Positions 13,501-22,993 of a DNA stretch of 64,000 bases are shown here, piece after piece (the stretch's first letter is position 1; each line of letters begins with the position of its first letter). The stretch covers positions 94,026 to 158,025 of the forward strand of contig JAEBUN010000058.1 of the NCBI GenBank assembly GCA_023014365.1. The letters are read 5' to 3'. Source of the stretch: Lepiota brunneoincarnata (lineage: Eukaryota; Basidiomycota; Agaricomycetes; Agaricales; Agaricaceae). The translations under genes and the position numbers were made by a program. The notes under the pieces are model-generated. The model did no database searches, was not told where the DNA came from, and saw only the letters and a program-made list of their open reading frames with translations.

Positions 13501-14293
13501 GGACTTGGGATTGTCTCGCCCTGGTGGAGAAACGGATACAGCAACGAGTTTTTATGGTCAGGTTGTGGGCGCCGCATATCCGTGACGTGTTTCAGCAGGT
13601 TGCGCACTTCCTCACGTTCCTCGGTCTTCATGGCCCATGCAACCTTACTGATGCAAAACAGGGTCAGAGAATCAACAGCTGCGTTTGATTACCAAACTCG
13701 CATACAGTGTACGTTCGTAAGGGACGGGGGCCTCCTTTACATCTTCTACGTGCACGAGCCGAAGGCCAGTGTCGTGGATAAGTGCATCATACTTGACGGG
13801 GAGCGAGTTCAGGAAGGTTGTTGCCTTGCGAAATGGGCTCTCAAGAATAGAGCGTCGAGCAAGGATCGAATATATTGGCTCCATGAGTGGATAGGGAGGG
13901 TCTGCGAACCGGGGGTTCAGTGAAGTAACTACCATATAGGCGTAGGGTTTGAAGCATACAATCATCGTTAAGCACGATGTTTTCTGTTTTCAGGTTGCCG
14001 CCACGCCCACGGAGGTGCTGTTTGAGTAACAGCGTGGCGTCGTTATTAGGCTTGAATTTTTCTTCATATGCAGGGAGTCGGTCAATGCTACGCGATTTCA
14101 CCAGTGTATCAAAGGGGTCTGTGGGTAGCGTGAGTGCTGTTGGATCAACGAGGGGAACTTCTCTGAGAAAGTAAGGGGCAAGCTGGTTGACAACGTTGAA
14201 TGTGTAGAGAACATGGTCAGTTGTGAGATATCTTTTAGCATAGTTGAAAAGGACGCGATGAACAAGATCTCGGAGAGGATCCTTTGTTGTCAT
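10599..14293 (-). CDS. XPF-like/HhH protein resembling meiotic factor SHOC1/Zip2 (about 1,050 aa)
   Basis: A multi-exon minus-strand gene. Exons I can close: 14293-13960, 13901-13693, 13643-13258, 13204-13134, 13033-12691, 12637-12472, 12419-11963, 11901-10948, 10883-10737, 10688-10599, with GT-AG introns of 48-64 nt. The junction between 13134 and 13033 does not keep frame and is unresolved. The start is MTTKDPLRDLVHRVLFNYAK. The last 300 residues look like an XPF/ERCC4-type domain (GGVDVIIDPQSSVILASL, WRFRHILIMLEAY) followed by a helix-hairpin-helix segment (LSKLKGMNRMSAMILLC). The XPF catalytic ERK motif is absent, as in SHOC1/Zip2, which binds branched DNA at meiotic crossovers without cutting. 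Identification comes from fold pattern only; another inactive XPF relative is possible. It starts 147 nt from the divergent adaptor gene. Confidence 0.6.
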
Positions 14294-14440
14294 TGTGATT
14301 ATGGAACAAGGTCGCTGTGGCTGTGTATTCCTGTTACTGGTATTACTCATGCACAGCTTCATGGGCGCCCACAGCACCGAGGCTTAAAGGCCCTCTTTGC
14401 TCCTCCTCTGCTCTTATCTACCCCATAATCAAGGACTTTC
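14294..14440. promoter_or_regulatory. Short divergent promoter between the XPF-like gene and adaptor copy A
   Basis: Only 147 nt separate the two start codons (14293 minus, 14441 plus), so 5' leaders and promoter elements of both genes must overlap here. No obvious TATA box. The start of copy A could lie elsewhere if it has an unseen upstream exon. Confidence 0.5.
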
Positions 14441-15573
14441 ATGCTCTCAGGTTCGGATTCGTACAGCACACCTTCTAATAGCTCGGACACATCGGTGACA
14501 ATACTATCAGCTGCTGCCATTATCGGGGAAAGTGCCCTCCAGGTCCTCAAGACAGCAGGGAATTATGTACCAATCCCAGGTATTGCAGTAGCAGCAGGCG
14601 TCGCTCTCGAAATTCTTGACGTTGCACAGGCAAGTGCACCATCTCAATCCCACCAGATCCGACCCCCTTAACGTGTGTTTTCAGACAGTCAGGAGCAACA
14701 AGGACGATTTTATCGGCATCGGAAAAGATGCATGCGCCATTGTAACAACCGTAATACAGCGGATAGATGCTGGAAAGCACGGACATGGGCTCGTCAATCG
14801 TTCGACACTGGAGCGGGACGCAGATCAGCTCGTTGCGTGAGTTCCAATCAGCTCCCAGTCAAAGATTCCCTAACTCGTCAATAGCGACTTGAAGGTCATC
14901 AAGAAATGCATAAAGAAACACGCCAAGCGATCCTTAGTGAAACGGGTTTTCTATCATCAAGCAGACCAGGAGACGATCGAAGAGTGTCGTCGTCAAATCC
15001 AGCACGCCCTCAATTTGTTTGGCGTAAGTTCACCCTTCTTGAATTTTCGGCCGCTGATTTATACACTTTATCCAGCTACAATCCGACATTGAAATGCGCC
15101 AGATGCTAACAGCACTTAGCGGGCAAATGGCAGAGCTTCTACACAAGAACTCGCAGACACCCCAGATGCCACAGCCCCAGGTATCACAATCCCAGATACC
15201 ACAACAGTCCACGTTATACCCACAACAACCAGCCCCATACCCGCAACAGCCAGCCCAATACTCATCTAACCCAACTCCATCAGCTGTAGCCCCACCCGCT
15301 CCCACCCCACATAGATCCGAAAGATCACAGGCGCGTGCAGAGCGACGAAGACTACGACACGAAATGCAAATCAACCAGATCCAGAACCCGTCTCCCCCCA
15401 CCGCCTTCCCATTCTCTGCACCCGTTTTCAATAATTCCTTCCAATACGCCGAGAACTACGTCGCTCCGAATTCCAATGCTGCTTTCTATACCTACCACGG
15501 TGACTATAATAACGTCGTCTCGGACAACAGCGTCAATATTACAGGAAATAATAATACTGTTTCCCACAGTTGA
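14441..15573 (+). CDS. 4-helix-bundle (MLKL-NTD/HeLo-like) adaptor protein, copy A, 325 aa
   Basis: Four exons: 14441-14629, 14685-14836, 14885-15023, 15076-15573. The first intron starts with GC (GCAAGT...CAG); the others are GT-AG. Residues about 25-160 have the pattern of the N-terminal 4-helix bundle of fungal STAND/NLR and MLKL-like proteins: ALQVLKTAGNYVPIPGIAVA, AAGVALEILDVAQTVRSNKD, then basic helices ending ALNLFGLQSDIEMRQ. Next comes a Gln/Pro-rich linker (about 188-240), a basic RSQARAERRRLRHE stretch and an Asn-rich tail GDYNNVVSDNSVNITGNNN. In known relatives this bundle can permeabilise membranes or relay NLR signals; an adaptor or executor role here is inference. It is the best-preserved copy of a tandem family extending to 22 kb. 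Confidence 0.7.
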
Positions 15574-16366
15574 AGACTAGACCTGATTGCTTTTCTGGCT
15601 GCATATGCCTGCCGACGCCCCTTGGGAGCTATTGCGTTGGCTTATTCATTGAGCGCGTCCGCGGAGAGATGAGACGGAGGGCCTGAAGTAATCTATCAAA
15701 ACTGTACAACCGCCATCTATGCCTACTTGCTACTGGGGAAACGACTTAATACAGCTGTCCCGCTCATTCTCATCTGTGCCCTAGTTTTGAGGATTTCCCT
15801 ACATCATGGGCTGCTGGATCAGTGATTTGGATATTCAAAGTTAACCTGTGTGTGGGTGGCACCCTAGCTACACATGGAATGGACCCACAGGCCACGAGGG
15901 GGAGTATGGTGGTGACGTGGCAGCGCTGAGTATGTGCTTGGACTAGAAGTTGCTTGACTTGGATAAATTTTCTTTTCCCCCTTGCTTAGACATAGACAAC
16001 CGATGAGGCCACCGCTTTGACGATGCCTCGCGCCATAGCCAACTTAAACATAGAGTCCCTTTATTTCTTTCAAATTCTGTGCTTTGGCGACTCAAGAGAG
16101 ATATGAACTGCTTGTACTCGCGTAGCTACCTATCGAATTTTACCCTCGCCTACATATATTTTTAAAGGTACGTACACACACTCTAATCTGTTCTCAACGA
16201 CGCTCGCCCTCTCCAAACTCGCCTACCTTCCTACACTTGCGGTCAAGAGAATCACCAGCCCTGTGATTAGCACTGAGGTGTCCAGGTGAACTCTAAGGTA
16301 GGACCCGAATTGCATGTGCATGGATGCACAAATAAAATGCGAACACGATGGAGTGTCTTCCTACAT
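15574..16366. other. 3' flank of adaptor copy A, then start of duplicated block
   Basis: No gene seen. The sequence just after the copy A stop (about 15590-15700) recurs in diverged form at about 16545-16660, 18830-18960 and 22085-22200, marking the 3' flank of each family member. From about 16240 the sequence matches the 3' side of the eL14 gene (22340-22420). Confidence 0.55.
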
Positions 16367-16503
16367 CTACGCCTTTCCGAGTGCTTTTTTCGTACGATCC
16401 CTATTTCTTCGCCAATACAACCTCGAAGCAGTCAAAGTCGTCCAGAAAGCCACACTTCTCCCAAAAGTCGCTTTGGTGCTCGCACAGTCGTAACAATACT
16501 GCC
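16367..16503 (-). pseudogene. eL14 3'-end fragment, pseudogene 1
   Basis: The minus strand matches the last third of the intact eL14 gene at 22421-22711, from the equivalent of IVAKWDNSAW to the stop region, but is frameshifted and broken. It lacks the first three exons. It carries the same flank as the real gene (16240-16366 versus 22340-22420), so it arose by segmental copying rather than by retrotransposition of mRNA. Confidence 0.75.
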
Positions 16504-17050
16504 AGACACAAGATAAAGATGCGAATTTTGTTAGAATTAGCTAGATCTGCTTGAGTTTCCTTGGCCACATATTCCAGTCTTCGCATCTTAGAGCTATCTC
16601 ATCGGTTTGCTGATTGACTGCGCCCGCAGGGGGATTGTATGGGGGATGGGAGAGAGATAATCCGCCAACCATGTATAGGGCGACGATCCAAAATAATGCT
16701 GTCCTAATTTCAATGGTTGTCTTGAAACATGCAATATTCGAAGTTAAGAGAAAATCAGCATTGCGGTGATTAGCACCAAAGTGTTCATACCAATACACTA
16801 ATAACATGAGCATGAATATGTGGATAAGACACGAACTTAGCGTCCTCCTCCACTCTGTTACTTTGTTAACGTGACCCTGAATATCTAACTTTGAGGCGTC
16901 ATCTGGATTAGGATAAGCCTCAAATGCCAGAGTGCCTGCACAGCCTATGCGTCCGTTGCGCCTCTTCGCCTCATGACCCCGTGGCAGTACCACGGCAAAT
17001 GGGTGTTTAACTGGTACTCTACAGGCTGACCACCATCCATTCCTGACTTA

Positions 17051-17376
17051 ATGGCGGAGCTCGCTGCCGGTGCTTTGGGTGCTGCCGCTGCAGCAGGCGC
17101 GGCTGCATACACAGCTAGCGTGGGTTTCGTAGGACGACACGAAGGTCGTCATTCAGCACAGTTGAACGAAATACGGACAAATGCAGCCATGTTTGAGAGG
17201 GCCTATGCAAGTGGAGACATACACGAGTGGGACTGGGAAGAATATCAACGACTTAAACGCGAGTGAGCCCCCTATCATGCATTCGCATTTTTTTCATGGC
17301 TGATCATTGCTATCAAATGACAAACACAGATACGACACCGAGCAGCGATTATTCATATTTATTGAGACAGGATTCA
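17051..17376 (+). pseudogene. Ala-rich N-terminal module, copy B (deleted second exon)
   Basis: Exon 17051-17262 encodes MAELAAGALGAAAAAGAAAY, then TASVGFVGRHEGRHSAQLNE and an IHEWDWEEYQRLKRE end, nearly identical to copy C at 19394. The next exon begins at 17330 (YDTEQ), but about 150 nt present in copy C (19690-19860) are missing, so the reading frame no longer joins the adaptor exon. The adaptor frame can still open at ATG 17377 (MSEASDTSS). The first exon may still be translated as a short peptide of about 100 aa. Confidence 0.55.
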
Positions 17377-18430
17377 ATGTCGGAAGCGTCCGATACGTCC
17401 TCTGTCGTTGCTTCCGCAGGATCTCCACCTCGCACACGCCTGCTCGACGTATATGGTGGTGATAAACATAAACAGATAAAGAAGTGGGCGGATGAAGTTG
17501 CAGGATCTGGTTCGGATTCAGCTTTAGATTCTATGCCAAAACCTATGCCCAGTCTGCCTTCCGCCGTTATCGGACCGCAAGCCTTCCAAATCCTTCAAAC
17601 AGCAGGAGACATCATATCAATACCAGGCATCGTGGTAGCAGCAGGTATCGCTCCTGAGGTTCTCGACATTGCACTGGCGAGTGTACTGCATCAATCCTAT
17701 CAGATCAGATCCCTTGAATATACGTCTATAGACAATCAAGAGCAACGCGGACGATTTCATCGGCGTCGGAAGGGATGCATGCAGCATTGTAACAACCATA
17801 ATACAGCGGATAGACGCTGGAAAGCACGGACATGGGCTCGTCAATGGCTCGACATTGGAGCGGGACGCAGATCAGCTCGTTGCGTGAGTTCCAATCAGCT
17901 CCTGGTCTACTTTCCCTAACTCGTTAATAGTAACTTGGGGGCCATCAAGAAATCCATAAGGAAACGCGCCAAACGATCCTTGGTGAGGCGGGTTTCCTAT
18001 TATCAAGCAGACCAGGAGACAATCGAAGAGTGTCGTCGTCAAATCCAACATGCCCTCGATTTGTTTTGAGTAAGCTCATCCTTCCTGAATCTTTGGCCGC
18101 TGATTTATACACTTCATTCAGCTACAATCCGACGTTGAAATACAGCAGAAGTTAACAGTACTAAGTGCGCAAATGGCAGAGCTTCTATACAAGAACTCGC
18201 AGACACCTCAGATGCCACAGCCCCAGGTATCACAATCCCAGATACTACAACAGCCCATGTCATACCCACAACGAGTTTCATAGCCGCAACAGCCAGCCCA
18301 ATACTCATCTAACCTAACCTCATCGGCTGTAGCTCCACCCGCTCCCACCCCATATAGATCCGAAAGATCGCAGGCGCGTGCAGAGCGACGGCGACTTGAA
18401 ATGTATATCAACCGGATCTGCTCGAGATAG
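17377..18430 (+). pseudogene. 4-helix-bundle adaptor, copy B (nonsense-mutated)
   Basis: Exons 17377-17676, 17732-17883 and 17931-18069 match copy A (QAFQILQTAGDIISIPG; TIKSNADDFIGVGRDAC; KRAKRSLVRRVSYYQADQET). The first intron again starts with GC (GCGAGT). The codon GGC before the third donor site of copy A is TGA here (18067-18069), so the protein would stop at the end of the bundle, 197 aa from MSEA. The would-be last exon (LQSDVEIQQKLTVLSAQM) also carries a TAG near 18280 and is cut off near 18430 before the Asn-rich tail. It could be a truncated bundle-only protein, but the multiple lesions favour decay. Confidence 0.7.
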
Positions 18431-18524
18431 CCGTCCTGATCGTTCTCATCCATGTCCTAGTTTCGGGTGTTTCCCCAGATCGTGGTCTACTGCACGAGTG
18501 ATTGCGATATTCAAAGTTAACATG

Positions 18525-20640
18525 TGGTCGAGAGAACCAGCAGCCCCGTGATTAACACTGAGGTGTTCATGTGAATTTTAAGGTAAAAACCTAAATTGCA
18601 TGTCCACGGACGCACAAGTAAAATACGCGAACACGATAGGGGGTCTTCTTACATCTACACCTTTCCGGGTGCTTTTTTCGTACGATTTCTGTCTCGTCGC
18701 CAATACAACCCCGAAGCAGTCAAAGCCGTCCAGAAACCTACGCTTCTCCTCGGAAAGTCGCTTTGGTGCTCGTGCACTCGTAACAATACCACCAGACACA
18801 AGGTAAAGATGCGAATTTTGTTGCAATTACCCAGATCTGCTTGCTTGCCTGGCCACATATTCCAGTCGTCGCACCTTAGAGCTATCTCGTCGGCTTGTTG
18901 ACTGACTGTGTCCCCGGGGAGATCGGATGGGGGGACGGGGGACAGGTGATCTGCCAACAGCTTTCCGTCCCGTCGTCATTTGTCACTAGTAAGGCGATAA
19001 TGTTGTCCTAGTTTTAATGGCCCTCCCGAAATATGCAGCATTCGAAGCTAAGAGAAAATCGGCATTGCGGTGATTAGCACCGAAGTGTCTACACCGATAC
19101 AATGATAACCTGGATTATATGGATAAGACACGAACTTAATACGGGTGTCCGCCTCCATCTATGGTGGGATTTTCGAGGATCCTTCGTCTGTTTCTTTGTT
19201 GACATGCTTGAATAACCGACTTTGATGGCATCACCAGGATTAGGATAAGCCTCAAATGCCACCTATTCTTGTAGCACCTGCACAGCCCATGCGTCCACCG
19301 CGGTCTCTTCGCCTCATGGTCCCGTGGGAGTACCACAGCAAATGGCTGTCTGATTGTTGCTCTCCCAGCTGACCACCATCCATTCCTGACTTTATGGCGG
19401 AGCTCGCTGCCGGTGCCTTGGGTGCCGCCGCTGCAGCAGGCGCGGCTGCATACACAGCTAGCGTGGGTTTCATAGGACGGCACGAAAGCCGTCATTCAGC
19501 ACAGTTGAACGAAATACGGACAAATGCAGCCATGTTTGAGAGGGCATATGCAAGTGGAGACATACACGAGTGGGACTGGGAAGAATATCAACGACTTAAA
19601 CGCGAGTGAGTCCTCTTATCATGCATTCGCATTTTTTCACGGCTGATCATAGCTACTGAATGACAAACATAGATACGAGGCCGAGCAATCCAGATACAGT
19701 GAAAGCATTGATGAGTACAAGGATGTCCCGTTTCACAGATTCCTGAAGAAATTCAAGGCAAAAAAGAGAGTAAGGAAGGGTAAACGGGAAACCGAAAGGG
19801 CTGTTCGATCTCTTAGATCGCACTGTAGTGTGTGTTTATATTTCCTTTAATTTCTGAGTGGCGATTGTTTATAGTTGTCGAGATAGGATTCAATGTCGGA
19901 AGCGTCCGATACGTCCTCTGTCGTTGCTTCCGCAGGATCTCCACCTCGCACGCGCCTGCTCGACGCATACGACGATGATAAACATAACCAGATAAAGAAG
20001 TGGGCGGATGATGTTTCAGGGTCTGACTCTGATTCTACGTCGGATTCGGATGCACATTTTATGCTAAGTTTGCCTCCCACCATTATCGGATCGCAAGCCC
20101 TCCAAATCCTACAAACAGCGGGGGATATCATATTAATCCCAGACATCGTGGTAGCAGCGGGTATCGCTCTTGAAATTCTCGACATTGCACAGGCGAGTGT
20201 ATTGCATCAATCTTACCAGATCAGATCCCCTTATATACGTCCACAGACAATCAAGAGTAACACGGCGGACTTCATCGGCATTGGGAGGGATGCATGCGCC
20301 ATTGCAATAACCATAATTCAGAAGATAGACGCCAGAAAGAATAGTAGGCTCGTCAACCGTTCGATACTGGTGCACAATTTGGGAGAGCTTGTTTTGTGAG
20401 TACCAGCTCAAAGTTGCGGGAAAACCCCCTAACCCATTAACAGCTTCTTGAAGGCCCTAAAGACACGTATGATACGACATGTCGAGCGATCCTTGACTAC
20501 ACAAATTAGGCTCCACGAAGTGGACCTAGCGGTGTGTCGCTCTTGCATTGGACGAGCCCGCAACTTAGTTGGCGTAAGTTCCTCCCGCTTGATTCTCTGC
20601 TCACAGATTTCATGCACTTTACCCAGCTGCAATCCGACAT
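18525..20640. repeat. Tandem duplication unit 2
   Basis: Second copy of the block described at 16240-18520. It begins with the eL14 3' flank and fragment and continues through the Ala-rich exon and adaptor exons of copy C. Homology to unit 1 ends where the HSF-derived segment begins, near 20650-20690. Confidence 0.7.
18655..18797 (-). pseudogene. eL14 3'-end fragment, pseudogene 2
   Basis: Minus-strand match to the last exon of eL14, in the same context as the fragment at 16367. A few codons are recognisable (EKRRFLDGFDCFGVVLA versus EKRRSLNDFDRFKVMLE in the intact gene), followed by a frameshift. Same origin as fragment 1. Confidence 0.75.
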
Positions 20641-21028
20641 TGAAATGCGCCAGGTGCTTACAACTCTGAACGGACATCAGCCCCCACAAACGGAGCCCAA
20701 GCTACAGGCAACATTCCTCACAGAGCTATACCCTTTGCTCGAACGCCCCGAGAATCACCACATGATCCAATGGGACCTTGCTGGTGAACATATCGTCGTT
20801 AAACCACATGAGTGGCCCCCCCGCCATGACCTTCCAGGGAATCATTGTCTGTCGAGTTTAACGAACTTCTCGCAGCAACTAATTCTCTATGGTTTTGTCC
20901 GCAAGAGTCTGCACCTAGTCCGCCCCGGCGTCAACGACCCCGGAGCAAGCATCTGGTCCCACCCAACACTCAACCGTCATTCCTCGCCTGAAATCGTCGC
21001 CAACTTCAAGCCTTGCGTTCCACCCTGA
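19394..21028 (+). CDS. Chimeric protein: Ala-rich module + 4-helix bundle + HSF-type DNA-binding domain (copy C, 451 aa)
   Basis: Six exons close in frame: 19394-19605, 19673-19829, 19887-20192, 20247-20395, 20444-20573, 20627-21028. Exons 1-2 give the Ala/Gly-rich MAELAAGALGAAAAAG start, an IHEWDWEEYQRLKRE helix and a Lys/Arg-rich FLKKFKAKKRVRKGKRE stretch. Exons 3-5 give the bundle (QALQILQTAGDIILIPDIVV; TIKSNTADFIGIGRDAC). Exon 6 starts like copy A (LQSDIEMRQVLTTLNG), then from residue 346 switches to an HSF-type winged-helix pattern: ATFLTELYPLLERPENHHMI, LTNFSQQLILYGF at the recognition helix, IWSHPTLNRHSSPEIVANFK. Intron 3 starts with GC. Linking exons 1-2 to 3 is inferred from frame. 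The HSF part is followed by stops and decayed sequence, so expression is uncertain. Confidence 0.55.
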
Positions 21029-21735
21029 CTCCCCAACGCCCGCATGTTCGATGTTCACGAACTGCAAGCAATCCCTCCGCTACGCTCCGCAATCGAACCG
21101 AACATCGACCCCCTTGCCGCTCCCTCTTCCGTCGGTCCTTCTCCCTCTCCCACAATTGACCGTGCCCGAGGTTTCTCTGCACCTAGGTTGTCCACTCCCT
21201 CCACCGGTTCGAGTCGTGGATTTGCCCTTCCTCCACTCATCGTACCCTCCGCTCCTCATCCTTCTGAACCCAACAGTTATAGCCACCCATCTTATTCATC
21301 CCATACCCCTATTGATGATCAGCCCATCTCAAACGTTTCTGGCTCCATGTTGAATTATTCAAGCCCTAACCGCGATATGATAGATTCCCCCTACCCCTTG
21401 GAAGAAGACCTCTTCGGGTTCTACTCACCTAACAGTGGCACCTCGAGTCACGGGGGAGGCTTGGCTTCTCCCCTCAATTCGAGCAATAATGATTGTTCGC
21501 GCACTGCCTCGATGATGGACACTTCCTACGACTCCTCGTAGTCGTCCATGCCGATGCACGAATATGACACCTCAGTCCCTTCCAATAGCCGACCAAACCA
21601 CTAGGTATTCCACCTCGTCCATCTCGTCCGTGCCGTATCGGGATAACCTCGATGACTACTCCCCAACCTGATTCCAGCCATCACCAAACAAACCTTCTAC
21701 CGCGTCTGAAATCTGGAAATCAACACTCCCTGCAG
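20676..21735 (+). pseudogene. HSF/SFL1-like gene segment inserted in adaptor copy C
   Basis: This stretch has no counterpart in copies A and B. It encodes an HSF-type DNA-binding domain (20697-21020) and, after an in-frame TGA at 21026-21028, continues in the same frame with ARMFDVHELQ, then DRARGFSAPRLSTPSTGSS and a Ser/Pro/Tyr-rich region typical of the C-terminal half of basidiomycete HSF-domain proteins (from memory of the family). A second in-frame stop (TAG at 21539-21541) and a third soon after break it. No introns are visible inside. After about 21770 similarity to the adaptor 3' end resumes, so it appears to be an insertion of about 1.1 kb. Confidence 0.65.
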
Positions 21736-21814
21736 AATTTCGTCAAGAATTATATATTAAGAGATGCGAGGGCGAACTGCTCGTTGCACTGACATTCGAT
21801 CCCTACTATCCCCC

Positions 21815-22079
21815 CCCCCTCTCTAACACGGAGGCGCGTGCAGAACGACAACGCAGGTGACGCAAAGCGCAAGTGAACCAGCCCCAGCTGAAACCTGTCA
21901 AAGTACCCCACTGCGCCCCTAGTTTTCTCCACTGGTTTTCAATAATCACTTCCAATATGCCGAGAACGGCGTCGCTCTCAATTCCAATGCTACTTCTATA
22001 ACTGTCGCGATGACTATGGCAATGTCGTCTCGGACGGTGTTATTTTCACGGGAAGTGGGATTATGGTTTCTTGTGCTTG
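21815..22079 (+). pseudogene. Relic of the adaptor 3' end downstream of the HSF segment
   Basis: DNA matches the end of copy A (15320-15573): the basic EARAERQRR stretch, NNHFQYAENGVALNSNAT, and DDYGNVVSDGVIFTGSG in place of the Asn-rich tail, but in shifting frames with a stop after ERQRR. It shows that the HSF-derived segment split an originally complete adaptor gene. Confidence 0.65.
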
Positions 22080-22420
22080 ACCAAATCTGCTTGCTTTCCT
22101 GGCTGTGTGTGCCTGTCGGCGCACCTTGGAGGCATCGCGCCGGGTTATTGATTGTATAGCATCTGCGGGGGGAGGGACAGAGATAGTCCACAACAGATTT
22201 CCTAGGTTTCATTGTTTGTCGTCCCATTCCTACAGGGATCATCCAATACAGTGCTGTCCTAAGCTTTTGGCATTCTTTTGCATCGTGAGCTAGTGGATAA
22301 GTATTGCCATATTCAAAGCTAGTCCTGGTCGAGAGGATCAGCCCGATGTATCCATACAAATGGGTAGGAACCTGGATTGCATGCGCATGAACATAAGATT
22401 TAACACAGACGTCCCTACAT

Positions 22421-22993
22421 CTACGCCTTTTTGAGAGCTTTTCGCACAACATCCCGTCTCCGCCTCTTCTCCAACATAACCTTGAATCGGTCAAAGTCAT
22501 TCAGCGACCTCCTCTTCTCCCTGGTAAGCCGCTTCTTTGCCCACGCAGAGTTGTCCCACTTTGCAACAATACCCTCCGTTTCTACGTGCTTCTTAATTAC
22601 ACCCGTGCCGGCTCCGCGGGGGAGTTTTGTGAGTTTCAGTTGAGTGAGGAGGAGGTGCTTGTAGGGGAACGATTGACGGGGAACGCCAGTGGTGGGGCCG
22701 TCGACGATTGCCTACAGAGTTGGTTTAAGAGAATGGCCCGAAAATCGAATTTGATGGATATTCACCCGGTTGTGGTCAATGATTTCTGCGATGACAGCGA
22801 TTTTTCCAGAACAGGGTCCGTCACCGGCTAGGAGAACAACTAGGGAAACCTTGAGCTCGATATGGTTTTTGTTCCAAGGTATTAATCGCACACACCTCGG
22901 CCGACTTCAACGAATCGCTTGAAATTTGATTCCTGGAAATCAACATGCAACCATTAGCTCTCTGTGAATATCCAAAACCGCATTCGTCGCCAT
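22421..22993 (-). CDS. RPL14: 60S ribosomal protein eL14
   Basis: Five exons on the minus strand: 22993-22979, 22932-22896, 22839-22766, 22711-22421, the first coding MATNA, then ESNFKRFVEVGR, VVLLAGDGPCSGKIAVIAEI, and a last exon with AIVDGPTTGVPRQSFPYKHL, KLPRGAGTGVIKKHVE, SAWAKKRLTREKRRSLNDFD and RDVVRKALKKA. (Four coding segments are listed; all three introns are GT-AG, 46-56 nt.) The 138-aa product has the full length and the KOW-like N-terminus and basic C-terminus of fungal eL14, part of the large ribosomal subunit. The tiny first exon was chosen because it alone gives an ATG with a good donor before the acceptor at 22933. Its 3' part has been copied twice into the adaptor cluster. Confidence 0.93.

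Larger units (their letters stand above)
16240..18520. repeat. Tandem duplication unit 1 (about 2.3 kb)
   Basis: This block (eL14 3' fragment, adaptor 3' flank, Ala-rich exon, adaptor exons) repeats from about 18525. Matching landmarks: the ATG of the Ala-rich exon at 17051 and 19394 (2,343 bp apart) and the eL14 fragment at 16367 and 18655 (about 2,290 bp apart). Divergence is visible but moderate, with small indels. Confidence 0.75.

Noticed and set aside
15094..15431. Gly/Cys-rich minus-strand frame (about 15030-15431)
   Set aside because: Complement of the Gln/Pro-rich linker of adaptor copy A; the repeated Cys arise from CAA/CAG codons.
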